Position numbers and translations under genes: made by a program
NCBI GenBank assembly: GCA_905221605.1
Contig: CAJNDS010002095.1
Location: 614,531 to 678,530 of the forward strand
From: Symbiodinium natans
Taxonomy: Eukaryota > Sar > Dinophyceae > Suessiales > Symbiodiniaceae
Direction of reading: 5' to 3'
Length of the DNA stretch: 64,000 nt
Part shown: positions 28,550-37,451 of the stretch, in pieces
How positions within the stretch are numbered: the first letter of the stretch is position 1
Layout of the letters: every line of letters begins with the position of its first letter
The notes under the pieces: generated by a model
What the model saw: only the letters and a program-made list of their open reading frames with translations
Databases searched by the model: none
What the model was told of the DNA's origin: nothing

Positions 28550-29190
28550 CCCTAAACCCTAAAACCCCTCGATCATTCTGGGATCGCAAACCTTGCTCTG
28601 TTGGAAGCTTTTGACGAGCTTTTCATGAGGTAGCTTGTTGGCAGTTTACCAAGGAGCCCAATACCTTTTGAACCCTAAGCCCTCGTTTGAACCAAGGACT
28701 ATATTCCTTTATGAAAGGGGATTGGGGCGCAAGCATACCTGGGACCGTTTTAAGAGGGGGAAGTACCAACTATTGCAGCCCCATCTTCGTTGTTGATGGA
28801 GAACAGTTACTCTAGGCACTAGCTTCGCCAGTCGACAACATTTCCCCAGAAGCCTAGGGCAAAACAGAAGGAGGGTTTAGGGTTCAGGGTTTAGGGAGTG
28901 TGTTTAAAGGGATCTGTAAGGGAGCATCACCATAAGCAGAAGGAATATGGATACTGCTGGGCATTATGGTTCATGCATAGGGTCTGGTTTCGAAAACCCG
29001 GCAGGAAGTGTTTGAAGTGTTTCGGGTTGTAGAACTCTCAGTCCGAAGCCCTCAACCCTTCCAACCCGAAACCCCCAAGCCCCAATTAAGTGCCTGCATG
29101 ACATCATGCAAAAACTCAGAAAAACCATAAGCCACTAAAACCCTAAACCCCTCACCCCACCCCCTAAACCCTCAAACACCCTAAGCCTAA
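28550..29190. other. No gene seen
   Basis: Unique sequence with scattered CCCTAA words. No island with paired splice signals. Confidence 0.35.
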
Positions 29191-29212
29191 ACCCTAAACC
29201 CTAACCCTAAGC

Positions 29213-29267
29213 CCAGCGTGCAGGCTGAAGGCCCCTGGTGGGCGGGCATAAGTCGCTCCGGCCTTTC
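29213..29267 (-). CDS. Candidate short exon
   Basis: CCCTAAATGCCCGCAG|G precedes; a GC donor follows (CTGG|GCTTAG, shifted by one from a GG). The minus strand reads ERPERLMPAHQGPSACTL. Confidence 0.4.
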
Positions 29268-29661
29268 CTGCGGGCATTTAGGGTTTAGGGTTTGAGGCTT
29301 TATTTAGGGTTTAGTTGGGTTAGGGTTTCTTTAGGGTTTAGGGTTTAGGTTCGGGTAAGGTTTAAGCTCTTTAGGGTTTAGGTTTAGGTTTAGGGCTAGG
29401 GTTTAGGGTTTCGGGTTTAAGGTTTTTAGGGTTTAGGGCGGGGCCTGTTACGTACCATGCAATTTCCGAATGCCAAGCACTTCAAAATGTAGTCTTATAG
29501 TTGCTGATTTCATAAGCCACCAAAAAGTGTACGTACAGTTTCAATTCTACAGGGGATTCTAGTATCCCAACAAGTGTAAAGTGTGCTGCCTCAGCTACTA
29601 AGTAGCCAAGGAGGCTAACCCTAAACCCTAAACCCTAAACCCGAAACTCGAGTCCCTAAAC

Positions 29662-29729
29662 CGGTGTCCTGGCGGGTGCCCCTCTCCAGGACTTCAAACG
29701 GCCGAGGTCCACCTGGGGAGCCCCTTCTC
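29662..29729 (-). CDS. Candidate internal exon
   Basis: GTCCTAG|G precedes and ACACCG|GTTTAGGG follows. The minus strand reads RRGSPGGPRPFEVLERGTRQ then DT. Confidence 0.47.
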
Positions 29730-29972
29730 CTAGGACCCCTTTATACACGGTGTAAGGTTTAGGGGTTTCAAGAATTTAGGGTTTAGGGTTTAGGGTTTAG
29801 GGGCCTTGAGAGATGGGGCTGCAGGCATTTCTGTGTCTTGTCTATCATCTTGCGCTTGTCCACTGTGACTTTACTTCGCGAAAACTATCATGCCACTTGT
29901 GCGCAAGATGTTGGCATGTCTCTCCACATGAACCCAAGAAGGGTTGATGGTCCACATACCATGATAGGAGTT

Positions 29973-30066
29973 AACTGGGACTCTATGCACCTACAGTTTA
30001 GTAGTAACTACCCTTAATTAGTAGGTATGACCGTATAACCCATAAGACTGTAGGTAAAGGGTCCCA
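29973..30066. mobile_element. MITE-like element, family A
   Basis: ACTGGGACTCTATGCACCTACAG-type and CTGTAGGTAAAGGGTCCCAG ends, with AGTAACTACCCTTAATTAGT inside, as in the other copies. Confidence 0.7.
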
Positions 30067-30129
30067 GGTATAGGTAGTATAGGATATCTGACCCCAGTTT
30101 AAGGTTCATCTCCCTAAACCCTAAACCCT

Positions 30130-30850
30130 AAACCCTAAGGGGTTTAGGGGTTTTCCGGAGAAACCTTTGGTGAGTTATGTGCATAGGGCTCGAGCCCAAA
30201 CCTTGAGCCCTCATCCTCACCTCCTTGATCCCGAAACAAATCGGGCTTACAGCTTAGGGTTTACTTGTTTTTAGGGTTCAGGCTTTAGGGTTTTATCTCC
30301 CGGGGGGGGGGGGGGGTCGGGGGGCCATGTAGGCTTTCGAGCTGGATTAGGATGGTGACATTGTGCCGCTTCGCCTGGGTGGGGTTGCGGCTTAGTAGGC
30401 TTTGAGGTGTAGGCTTTACGGTGTTAGGGCTTAGGGTCCAGGATTTTAGGGTGCACGTTTGGGGGAGGAATCTTGACAAGACTTGAGCTGGCAGAGGCTA
30501 GGTATGACTAGGATCCCCCTTAAACCCTGTAAGTCTCAAACCCTGCATTCCCTTTCTGTGTTGAAGCATCTTGTTGGGTGGGTTGGCCTGTGCGGATATT
30601 GGAGCTGACCCCAAACCCCTGAATCCTGAACCCTAAACCTAAGCCCATACGCCCTGGCCCCTACGCCCTCCAGCAACTTCATCCCTTTTAGGGTTTGGGG
30701 TTTCGGGGTTAGGGTGTTAGATGGTTTTCGGGCTTAGGGAACCGCAACCCCACACGCAAGGCCTTTGGAAATGAGCTAGAGCTAGTATTGGTGTTGAGGC
30801 GATCGCCACATCGAGGTCTTCGACGTTGTGGCTTGGGGCTTCGCGGGCTG
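30130..30850. other. No gene seen
   Basis: Degenerate TTTAGGG words and a 15-G run at 30302. No supported exon. Confidence 0.35.
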
Positions 30851-30856
30851 TTGGGA

Positions 30857-30928
30857 CCGTAAGCCCTAAACCCTAAACCCTAAACCCTAAACCCTAAACC
30901 CTAAACCCTAAACCCTAAGCCCTAAGCC
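30857..30928. repeat. CCCTAAA telomere-like block
   Basis: Ten heptamers. Confidence 0.95.
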
Positions 30929-31249
30929 CTAATGCGCAATCTGCTGGGGTTGGGGCTTAGGGTCGAGGGCGGGTGGGGAAAGCTTGGCATGGCGATCGCC
31001 TTGAACGAGTGAGACACTTTTCCTGGCAGAGCTTCACTCAACCCTAATAGGGTTTAGGGTTTAGGGTTTAGGGCAACCCCCCCCCCAGGCCACCCAAACC
31101 TTGTCTATACAAGCACCCGATGAGATTTGGAAGTTACTTTGGGGGGCATTGAGTCTCGGCAAAGCCTTAGCTCCGAATCCCACAACTACTCCTTGCTTAA
31201 TTAAGATCCCCCCAACAAAAGTTGACGAGAACAATCCCCATGTTTCCCT

Positions 31250-31360
31250 TTCCCTAAGGTCCATGTACCTCATTCTTATATACCTGGGCCCTAAAGTCCT
31301 TGTCTAGGAGGTACTTTAAGGCCCAAGTATATCATAATTAGGTACATGGACCCTTAGGGC
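31250..31360. mobile_element. MITE-like element, family C copy 3
   Basis: CCCTAAGGTCCATGTACCT and AGGTACATGGACCCTTAGGG ends; the centre is rearranged relative to the other copies. Confidence 0.75.
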
Positions 31361-31596
31361 TTACAAGGAAGATCATCTCTATTTCTGGGGGGGGGGGTGC
31401 CAGGAGGAGCCCTTGGGCCCCATCATCAACCCTACAAAGGGCCGTTTTAAAGGGGGGTTATGGTGTAGAAGTAGCGCATCCGGGGTGTCCGAAAAGCAGA
31501 TAGTAGACAACCAAACCCTAAACCCTAAACCCTAAACCCGAAACCCTAAACCCTAAACCCTAAACCCCCCAGTCCTATGTTCTGGAGCGCTCACAC

Positions 31597-31664
31597 CTCT
31601 CTGGCTGGCTCCCGGCGGGATCCTGCGCGCCCTCCTGAGGGTGTGCCAAGGGCACAGACGCAGC
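31597..31664 (-). CDS. Candidate internal exon with strong splice sites
   Basis: A long pyrimidine-rich stretch and CTCTGCCACAG|G precede; GAG|GTGTGAGC follows. The minus strand reads AASVPLAHPQEGAQDPAGSQ then PE. The plus strand is also open, but its splice signals are weaker. Confidence 0.48.
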
Positions 31665-31701
31665 CTGTGGCAGAGCAGAGCAGGAACAGGGACAACACCC
31701 T

Positions 31702-31820
31702 ATCCCTAAACCCTAAACCCTAAACCCTAAACCCTAAACCCCTAACCCTCAACCCTAAACCCTAAAATAAACCCTAAACCCTAGACCCTAAACCCCTAAA
31801 CCCTAAACCCTAAACCCGAC
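31702..31820. repeat. CCCTAAA telomere-like block
   Basis: Degenerate heptamers with one AAAATAA interruption. Confidence 0.93.
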
Positions 31821-31899
31821 ACCCCCCATCAGCTAGTTTCTTCGATCCAGGCCTTGGGGCCTTAGGACCCTCAAGTCTACACGAAGAAGCCGCATTTAC

Positions 31900-31948
31900 A
31901 ACGCTTCATCTCCAATCTCCGAAGTCCAGAAGTCCCGAGGCTCAAACC
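31900..31948 (-). CDS. Candidate short exon
   Basis: GGGCCAG|G precedes and GCGTT|GTAAAT follows. The minus strand reads FEPRDFWTSEIGDEA. Confidence 0.4.
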
Positions 31949-31983
31949 CTGGCCCACGCCAGGGTGGAAGGGTCGGGGTTGCA

Positions 31984-32010
31984 GCGTTATAGCGTTATAG
32001 CGTTATAGCG
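31984..32010. repeat. CGTTATAG tandem repeat
   Basis: Three copies of an 8-bp unit. Confidence 0.9.
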
Positions 32011-32106
32011 CTTTGGGGTTTAGGGTTTAGGGTTTAGGGTTTAGGGGCGATTTAGGGTTAGAGCTACAGCGTCTATAGGGCGGTAGGGCAGGTTTCGGGT
32101 AATCTA

Positions 32107-32185
32107 GGGGTCGGAAGAATTGCCGTAGTCCCTTACGGTTCCCTTCAAATTATACTCTATTCGCCCTCAAAACCCTGTTCAAAGT
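32107..32185. mobile_element. Half copy of family E
   Basis: GTCGGAAGAATTGC and CCCTTACGGTTCCCTTCAAA match the left half of the element at 38213-38395. Confidence 0.5.
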
Positions 32186-32230
32186 ATGAAGGCCCCCTGA
32201 ACCCTAAACCCTAAACCCTAAACCCTAAAC

Positions 32231-32329
32231 CCTATATTCCGCGAGGGCCTCCTGGGCGGACGCCCGGGGCTTGGCCAAAGGCCAGGACGCTTCTCCGCCG
32301 CCCGACGGGCCATCTGGAGCTGCGCCGAC
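32231..32329 (-). CDS. Candidate internal exon, 33 codons
   Basis: CCCTAAACCTAG|G precedes and ATAGG|GTTTAGGG follows, so the telomere-like repeat borders both sites. The minus strand reads VGAAPDGPSGGGEASWPLAK then PRASAQEALAEYR, exactly 33 codons. Confidence 0.52.
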
Positions 32330-32333
32330 CTAG

Positions 32334-32388
32334 GTTTAGGGTTTAGGGTTTAGGGTTTAGGGTTTAGGGTTTAGGGTTTAGGGTTCCC
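32334..32388. repeat. TTTAGGG telomere-like block
   Basis: Seven heptamers; a second TTTAGGG block lies at 32446-32487 between two TTCCCCTNCTACC fragments of family F. Confidence 0.95.
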
Positions 32389-32712
32389 CTGCTACCGCCC
32401 CTCTATACTACATCTTTCCTAGGTTATGGGGTTCTTAAGCGGGGGTTTAGGGTTTAGGGTTGAGGGTTTAGGGTTTAGGGTTTAGGGTTCCCCTACTACC
32501 CGCCTGAACCCTAAACCCTAAACCCCAAACCCTAAACCCTGAACCCTTAACCTGTAGGAGAAACCCATGGGCTTTGGGGCTCTTGCTTACGGTTTTTGGA
32601 CTTCGGGTTGACAGTACGAGCCTCGGCTGGAAGGTTTCTAAGCCTTGAAGCCCTATTCACCCCGGGTTTAGGGTTAGGGTTTAGGGTTTCGGGTTTAGGG
32701 TTTGGGGTTTAG

Positions 32713-32775
32713 GGCAAAGCACTCGAATAGATGAGGCGCTCTTAAACGCCGCAAGCGTTCGAGGTGATCTGCCAT
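32713..32775 (-). CDS. Candidate exon, possible start
   Basis: An ATG at 32775 reads MADHLERLRRLRAPHLFECF on the minus strand; GC donor possible. It could instead be internal after GGCAG. The plus strand (RIDEALLNAASVRGDLPFTF) is also plausible. Confidence 0.37.
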
Positions 32776-32872
32776 TTACATTCTGGCACATGCTTGGACT
32801 TGGAAAACCCTTAACCCTAACCCCTAAACCCTAAGCCCTAAACCCAGAAACCCTAAACCCTAAACCCTAAAC

Positions 32873-32919
32873 GCAAGTCGAGCTCCTATCTGTAGTTCGG
32901 CTCGAATAAGTAATTCCGG
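32873..32919 (-). CDS. Candidate short exon
   Basis: CCCTGAG|C precedes and CTTGC|GTTTAGGG follows. The minus strand reads PELLIRAELQIGARLA. Confidence 0.42.
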
Positions 32920-32999
32920 CTCAGGGTGATTCCACAACCCGACTGTCTGGCTCAACCCTCAGGAGGGCTTGAGGTTTGGCGTTTAGGTTTAGGGAGGGT

Positions 33000-33077
33000 T
33001 TAATCAGAAAGGGCTTAGGGCTTAGGGTTTAGGGTTTAGGGTTTAGGGTTTAGGGTTTAGGGTTTAAGCAGAAAGGG
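33000..33077. repeat. TTTAGGG block with flanking duplication
   Basis: TTTAATCAGAAAGGG to the left and TTTAAGCAGAAAGGG to the right (one difference) bracket a TTTAGGG block of about 50 bp. Confidence 0.65.
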
Positions 33078-33084
33078 TTTGGAC

Positions 33085-33172
33085 TTCACAGAACAATCGG
33101 GGCAGGCTTCGGGGTGATATTCTCGTGCGCGAAAGATGGTGACGCTGGCCGGTCCCAGACACGCGCGCGAGG
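33085..33172 (-). CDS. Candidate internal exon, Arg-rich
   Basis: GGGTACAG|C precedes and GAA|GTCCAAA follows. The minus strand reads SLARVSGTGQRHHLSRTRIS then PRSLPRLFCE. Confidence 0.38.
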
Positions 33173-33386
33173 CTGTACCCCTAAAGCCTAAACCCTAAAC
33201 CCTAACCCCTAAACCCTAAACCTACGAAACATAACCCTATAAGCCCCGAACCCTAAAACTCTAAATCTAATCCCGGTAAGCCCTGTAAGCACTATAATTA
33301 GCCCTTTTAGACCTGCAAACCCTGTAAACCTGCTGTAAACCCATGTCATCTAAACCCTCTCCAAACCCTAAACCCTGTTAAACAAG

Positions 33387-33389
<3 letters not shown>

Positions 33390-33452
<63 letters not shown>
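33390..33452. repeat. (TG)31 microsatellite
   Basis: Pure TG dinucleotide repeat of about 62 bp. Confidence 0.97.
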
Positions 33453-33457
<5 letters not shown>

Positions 33458-33559
33458 CTGTCTGTGTGTCTTTGGGGTGAAGGGGAAGGGGGGGCGGGGT
33501 CCTAAATTCAGGACTAATAAACATTAACCCTAAAGAAAAGGGGGTCCTAGCCAGGTCTC

Positions 33560-33620
33560 ATGGACGCATCTTGCGTGCGACGTGGCCTGTCCAGACTCTG
33601 TGGCGACGATACCGAAACAA
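33560..33620 (+). other. Exon-like plus-strand segment
   Basis: From an ATG the plus strand reads MDASCVRRGLSRLCGDDTET then TFYE, with a GTATGG donor. Against the main direction; could be the start of a divergent gene or chance. Confidence 0.28.
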
Positions 33621-33723
33621 CCTTCTATGAGAGGTATGGAAAGAACAGAATCCGGCAAACCAGACTGCTACACCCTGACCCCGAAAACCCTGAAGAAAAC
33701 ACCTTCACCCTAAGCCCTAAAAC

Positions 33724-33783
33724 GATTCGCAAGTGCTCTGCGTCCCAGTGTCTTTACTGCTGGCGCTGCTCGAATCACCTTCG
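33724..33783 (-). CDS. Candidate internal exon, Ser-rich
   Basis: GCCCTCAG|C precedes and GAATC|GTTTTAGGG follows. The minus strand reads EGDSSSASSKDTGTQSTCES. Confidence 0.45.
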
Positions 33784-33960
33784 CTGAGGGCTTCGAGTTT
33801 AGGGTTTGCTAGGGTCAGATGCCCATGCCACGATTTCTGGTATTCGGGCTTAGAGTTTGGGTCTGGGTTGGGGAGACATGGGTTTACAGTAGGCTCACCT
33901 ATTCAACCCTAAACCCTGCACCTTATACCCCAGCTGTAGGGTCCGCAATGCATTGCACAC

Positions 33961-34013
33961 CAAGAACTGCCTGCTGCTTTTTCAAAAGCTGGCCCAGCTC
34001 CCTCTCAGCCTCC
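33961..34013 (-). CDS. Candidate internal exon, coiled-coil-like
   Basis: CATTGAG|G precedes and CTTG|GTGTGC follows. The minus strand reads EAERELGQLLKKQQAVL. Confidence 0.5.
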
Positions 34014-34057
34014 CTCAATGTGCAACACACTCAAACCTCCCCACCTACCCCACCCAC

Positions 34058-34121
34058 GAAAACAGGGGAGTCTGGTGGATGCAGGGCTATCTTGGATCTC
34101 TCCCATGTCCAGGAGACCCCT
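34058..34121 (-). CDS. Candidate internal exon
   Basis: GTTTAG|A precedes and TTTTC|GTGGGTG follows. The minus strand reads GLLDMGEIQDSPASTRLPCF. Confidence 0.42.
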
Positions 34122-34176
34122 CTAAACCCTAAACCCTAAACCCAAAAAACCCGAAACCCGAAACCCGAAACCGACA

Positions 34177-34237
34177 CCTAAACCCTAAACCCTAAACCCT
34201 AAACCCTAAACCCTAAACCCTAAACCCTAAACCCTAA
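34177..34237. repeat. CCCTAAA telomere-like block
   Basis: Nine heptamers. Confidence 0.96.
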
Positions 34238-34291
34238 AGTGGGGCTCAAGCGTCTCTTCACTGGTTGAGACACACTGGCAGCTGCCATTTC
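34238..34291 (-). CDS. Candidate exon, possible start
   Basis: AGCTCGCAG|G precedes on the minus strand. It reads (E)MAAASVSQPVKRRLSPT. The ATG at 34288 has a favourable context, so it may be a first exon or internal. Confidence 0.43.
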
Positions 34292-34375
34292 CTGCGAGCT
34301 CTAGAATCCAAAGGAACGGGGAGATATTCTTTAGGATTATGAGTTATATATGGTGTTTCCAAAATATATCATGAT

Positions 34376-34545
34376 TTCCCCTACTACCCTCCTCAAAAAT
34401 ACTCCCCCGCTGGGTTCCCCCCCTGAAATAACCTTAATTAGGCTATAATTTCCCTGAACAGCCTGAATTATGGGGGGAACCTAGGGGGGGGGGGGGTACA
34501 GTACAAAGGGGGGGGGGGGGGGAGTAGTATGGGAACCTATGAGAA
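34376..34545. mobile_element. Family F element with poly-G core, copy 2
   Basis: Left end TTTCCCCTACTACC, right end GGGAGTAGTATGGGAACC as imperfect complement. Two G runs (about 14 and 17) lie in the right half. Confidence 0.6.
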
Positions 34546-34869
34546 CAGAGGACGCCTGATGCACTCCACGAAACCCTAAACCCTATGTGAAGAGAGACTG
34601 CCTCAGCTAGAATCTTTTGCAGACTTCCTCATTAAACTTAGGGCTTAGGGCTTAGGGCTTAGGGTTTAGGGTTTAAGGTTCCTCAGCCCTAAGCCCTAAG
34701 CCCTAAACCTTAAACCCTAAACCCTCAACCGTTTCAGGCTTTGTAAGTGGAAATGGGGTCAAGCTTCAGTTGTGGCTGAGGGCTGTGGGCTGCTGGGTCT
34801 GGCGATGGAGCAGTTGTGGTTAAGCGCTTTGAGGGTTTAGGTTTTAGAGGGTTTAGGGCTCAAGGGTCT

Positions 34870-34939
34870 ACCGGGTCCATCTTTACCTACAGCTTTATGG
34901 GTTATACCACCTAATTCGCTAAGTAGAGTCCCAGGTATA
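34870..34939. mobile_element. MITE-like element, family A, shortened
   Basis: TA-CCGGGTCCATCTTTACCTACAG and AGTAGAGTCCCAGG-TA ends; TA stands on both sides. The middle is deleted. Confidence 0.6.
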
Positions 34940-34945
34940 GCAACC

Positions 34946-34987
34946 CTTTCTCTTTCTCTTTCTCTTTCTCTCTCTCTCTCTCTCTCT
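34946..34987. repeat. CTCTTT / CT microsatellite
   Basis: Pyrimidine repeat next to the family A element. Confidence 0.95.
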
Positions 34988-35097
34988 TTGGTTGGGGTCA
35001 AGGTATGCATGAATAGGTTTATCAACAGGGTTTGAGGTTTAGTTCAGGATACTGCCCTGAACCCTAAACCCTCAACCCGAAAGCCAAAACGATAAAC

Positions 35098-35192
35098 CTT
35101 CTGGGGTATTCTTTCTTGGCTCCTCGGGAGTGTTCCCCCGAAGCCACTTGGGCAGCTTGTGGTCCTTGGCTTTCATGGCGATGGGAGATTCG
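35098..35192 (-). CDS. Candidate internal exon, charged
   Basis: AAAG|C precedes and AGAAG|GTTTATCG follows. The minus strand reads ESPIAMKAKDHKLPKWLRGN then TPEEPRKNTPE. High lysine and proline, convincing frame. Confidence 0.5.
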
Positions 35193-35373
35193 CTTTGGGG
35201 TTTAAGGTTTAGGGTTGAGGGTGTAGGGCTAGTCCCGCTCCTAGTCGGAGAGAAGTGAGGAGGATAAGCGACTCTTGTGTGCTGGGTTACCCCAGTAACC
35301 TCAGGAGAACATGGGCGTCCTTGATCGTAGTCAATCGGACTAAGCCCGAGAAGGGGAATGAGGCCTAGTTTAT

Positions 35374-35432
35374 AGGGGATAGGATTCGGGGGATCCTTGG
35401 GGAAGGGCTCCCTTTTAAGGGTCCCCCCTACC
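35374..35432. mobile_element. MITE-like element, family I, shortened copy
   Basis: GGATAGGATTCGGGGGATCC and AGGGTCCCCCCTACCTA ends, with the central half of copies 1 and 2 missing. Confidence 0.5.
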
Positions 35433-35439
35433 TAGGAGT

Positions 35440-35700
35440 TTAAGACTCCTCCAAGGTTCGGCAGATGACTGCCGATCTGAAAAACTGCCACCGAAAGCCG
35501 TTCACCCTAAAAAAAGGCAAAGGTCACGCGCTTCTCACCTGTGAAGCCTTGTTCCCTCCAAAAGCCAACAAAAAAGTAGCGCTCAATCACTGAAACTTGA
35601 TCCCTACCCTAACCCTGCATACGCTTAACGCCTTAACCTAAACACTCGGCCCTGAATCCTAACCACCACCACCACCCCCCCCCCCCCCCCGCAAAGACAG
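35440..35700. other. No supported gene
   Basis: Short open islands on both strands and a 17-C run at 35675. No paired splice signals. Confidence 0.35.
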
Positions 35701-35704
35701 CACT

Positions 35705-35787
35705 CTTGCACGCGAGGCTTCCGTCACAACCTTCGTAACTGGCGGCTCGATCTTTTCTGGTCTTCGCCGGCGTTGACGCTGCTTCTC
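35705..35787 (-). CDS. Candidate internal exon, basic
   Basis: TCTGGAAG|G precedes. The minus strand reads EKQRQRRRRPEKIEPPVTKV then VTEASRARVL. The left edge lies near a GTCTTT donor and the poly-C run. Confidence 0.48.
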
Positions 35788-35853
35788 CTTCCAGATTTCA
35801 ACCCATGATAATGGCCCAGACTATCATCCCGCAACACATGGTATACAGGCTAC

Positions 35854-35966
35854 TGTATGTATGGAATCGCATCAGGGTTCTCTTGGAAATTTGGACTGGA
35901 AGGCTTGAACACCACAAAGGCCTTATGTGCGCTGGTCGTCTTTTTCTTGCTAAGAGGTACCGAATG
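35854..35966 (-). CDS. Candidate internal exon
   Basis: ACTGAACAG|C precedes and ATACA|GTAGCC follows. The minus strand reads HSVPLSKKKTTSAHKAFVVF then KPSSPNFQENPDAIPYI. A competing plus frame (VYRLLYVWNRIRVLLEIWTG) spans the same bases. Confidence 0.42.
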
Positions 35967-36062
35967 CTGTTCAGTGTTACAGGCGAACGATGGAAACATC
36001 ACATTTTGTGATCAAGGAGCCTTAGCTGAGAAGACTTTCTTTGCGCAGGGGGGGTTGGGAGG

Positions 36063-36153
36063 AGCTAACCCTAAACCCTAAGCCCTGAACCCTGAACCCT
36101 AAACCCTAAACCCTAAACCCTAAACCCTAAACACTAAACCCTAAACCCTAAAC
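36063..36153. repeat. CCCTAAA telomere-like block
   Basis: About twelve heptamers. Confidence 0.95.
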
Positions 36154-36239
36154 TGAACCTTGCGATTTGGGTAGTATGGAGGTCTGGCCTGGGTGCGAAT
36201 CTTATACCCCAGAACCCAACCTCTCACCTGACAAATCCG

Positions 36240-36370
36240 TCAGAATCATCACTAGACCCGGGAGTAACCCAGGAATAAAAAGGGCACCCTTTTTTGATTT
36301 TAAGGGGATTATAACGGAACCACAAGCCTAAAAAAAGGAGAAAAAAAGTGCCTACTCCCGGTCCTAGATC
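36240..36370. mobile_element. MITE-like element, family B copy 1
   Basis: CCCGGGAGTAACCCAGGAAT-type left end and CCTACTCCCGGTCCTAG right end, with a TTTTAAGGGG centre. Related copies end near 40200 and 37222. Confidence 0.5.
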
Positions 36371-36440
36371 AGCTTGACCATCCGAACACAAAAACCTGAA
36401 CCACAAAACCAAACACCGCTTGAAATATTCTCCAAAAACC

Positions 36441-36829
36441 CCAAACCCTAAAACCCTAAAACCCTAAAACCCTAAAACCCTAAAACCCTAAAACCCTAAA
36501 ACCTTAAAACCCTAAAACCCTAAAACCCTAAAACCCTAAAACCCTAAAACCCTAAAACCCTAAAACCCTAAATTCCTAAAACCCCAAAACCCTAAAACCC
36601 TAAAACCCCAAAACCCTAAAACCCTAAAACCCTGAAACCCTAAATCCTTAAAACCCCAAAACCCCTAAAACCCTAAAACCCCAAAACCCTAAAACCCTGA
36701 AACCCTAAAACCCTAAAACCCTAAAACAATAAAACCCTAACACCCTAACACCCTAACACCCTAAAACCCTAAAACCCTAAAACCCTAAAACCCTAAAACC
36801 CTAAAACCCTAAAACCCTAAAACCCTAAA
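36441..36829. repeat. CCCTAAAA octamer block
   Basis: Nearly 390 bp of CCCTAAAA rather than CCCTAAA, the TTTTAGGG type known from Chlamydomonas telomeres. It is the longest telomere-like block in the window and the only large octameric one. Confidence 0.97.
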
Positions 36830-36853
36830 CACTAAGCCCTAAATCCTACACCT

Positions 36854-36968
36854 GCCCTAAGGGTCCATGTACCTAAATATTGAATACTTAGGCCTTAAAG
36901 TACTTCCTATATAGGGGCTTTGGGGCCCAAGTATATAATAATGAGGTACATGCACCCTGAGGGCTGAC
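36854..36968. mobile_element. MITE-like element, family C copy 4
   Basis: CCCTAAGGGTCCATGTACCT and its complement at 36945-36965. Almost identical inside to copy 2. The right end meets the donor of the exon at 36969. Confidence 0.8.
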
Positions 36969-37070
36969 TTTCAAGGCCTCCAAGGAGGATGCGGCTTTTT
37001 GCAGCCATGTGGGGGTCACCTGCTCCACCCGTGAGCCCGAAGCCCTCAGCATTCGGTACCCTTTGAGGGG
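36969..37070 (-). CDS. Candidate internal exon next to a MITE
   Basis: CTCAAAG|G precedes; GAAA|GTCAGC follows and merges into the family C element. The minus strand reads YRMLRASGSRVEQVTPTWLQ then KAASSLEALK. The plus strand is also open (FKASKEDAAFCSHVGVTCST). Confidence 0.45.
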
Positions 37071-37104
37071 GTTTAGGGTTTAGGGTTTAGGGTTTAGGGT
37101 TTAG

Positions 37105-37221
37105 GAAGAGAAACCTGGGAAAAGAAAGGGGGGGGGGGGGCCCTTTTTGGTTTTAAAGGGGCGTCCGAGGGAATCAAAAGCTCAAGCAAAGGGCAGCAGG
37201 AGCCTACGCTGGGTCCTAGGC
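37105..37221. mobile_element. MITE-like element, family B copy 2
   Basis: AAACCTGGGAAAAGAAAGGG left part, poly-G, then CCTACGCTGGGTCCTAGGC at the right. The right end touches the candidate exon at 37222. Confidence 0.45.
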
Positions 37222-37267
37222 AGTTCCTTCTGTCGAGCCCGAGCCCTTGCAACTCTCAAACTCAACC
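37222..37267 (-). CDS. Candidate short exon abutting a MITE
   Basis: CTGCCAACAG|G precedes; the GC donor (ACT|GCCTAGG) is the end of the family B element. The minus strand reads VEFESCKGSGSTEGT in one frame and LSLRVARARARQKEL in another. Confidence 0.4.
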
Positions 37268-37451
37268 CTGTTGGCAGCCGAAAATCCGAAACGATAAGCC
37301 TCAAGAACCGCTACAAACCCAAAAAGCACCCAACCAAAACCGCAAAACACCTTAACAAAAACCTATAAGCCCTTTCAAGTAAACTCTAAGCGCCCAAAAC
37401 CCCAGAACCCGAACCTCACCAGACGACCTGGCTACGAGTCCCAAGAGAGGT

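Noticed and set aside
34837-35025. Minus-strand (RE)n peptide
   Set aside because: Translation of the CTCTTT/CT microsatellite and a family A element.
36224-36412. Minus-strand 62-codon frame
   Set aside because: It lies inside the family B inverted-repeat element and has no splice signals.
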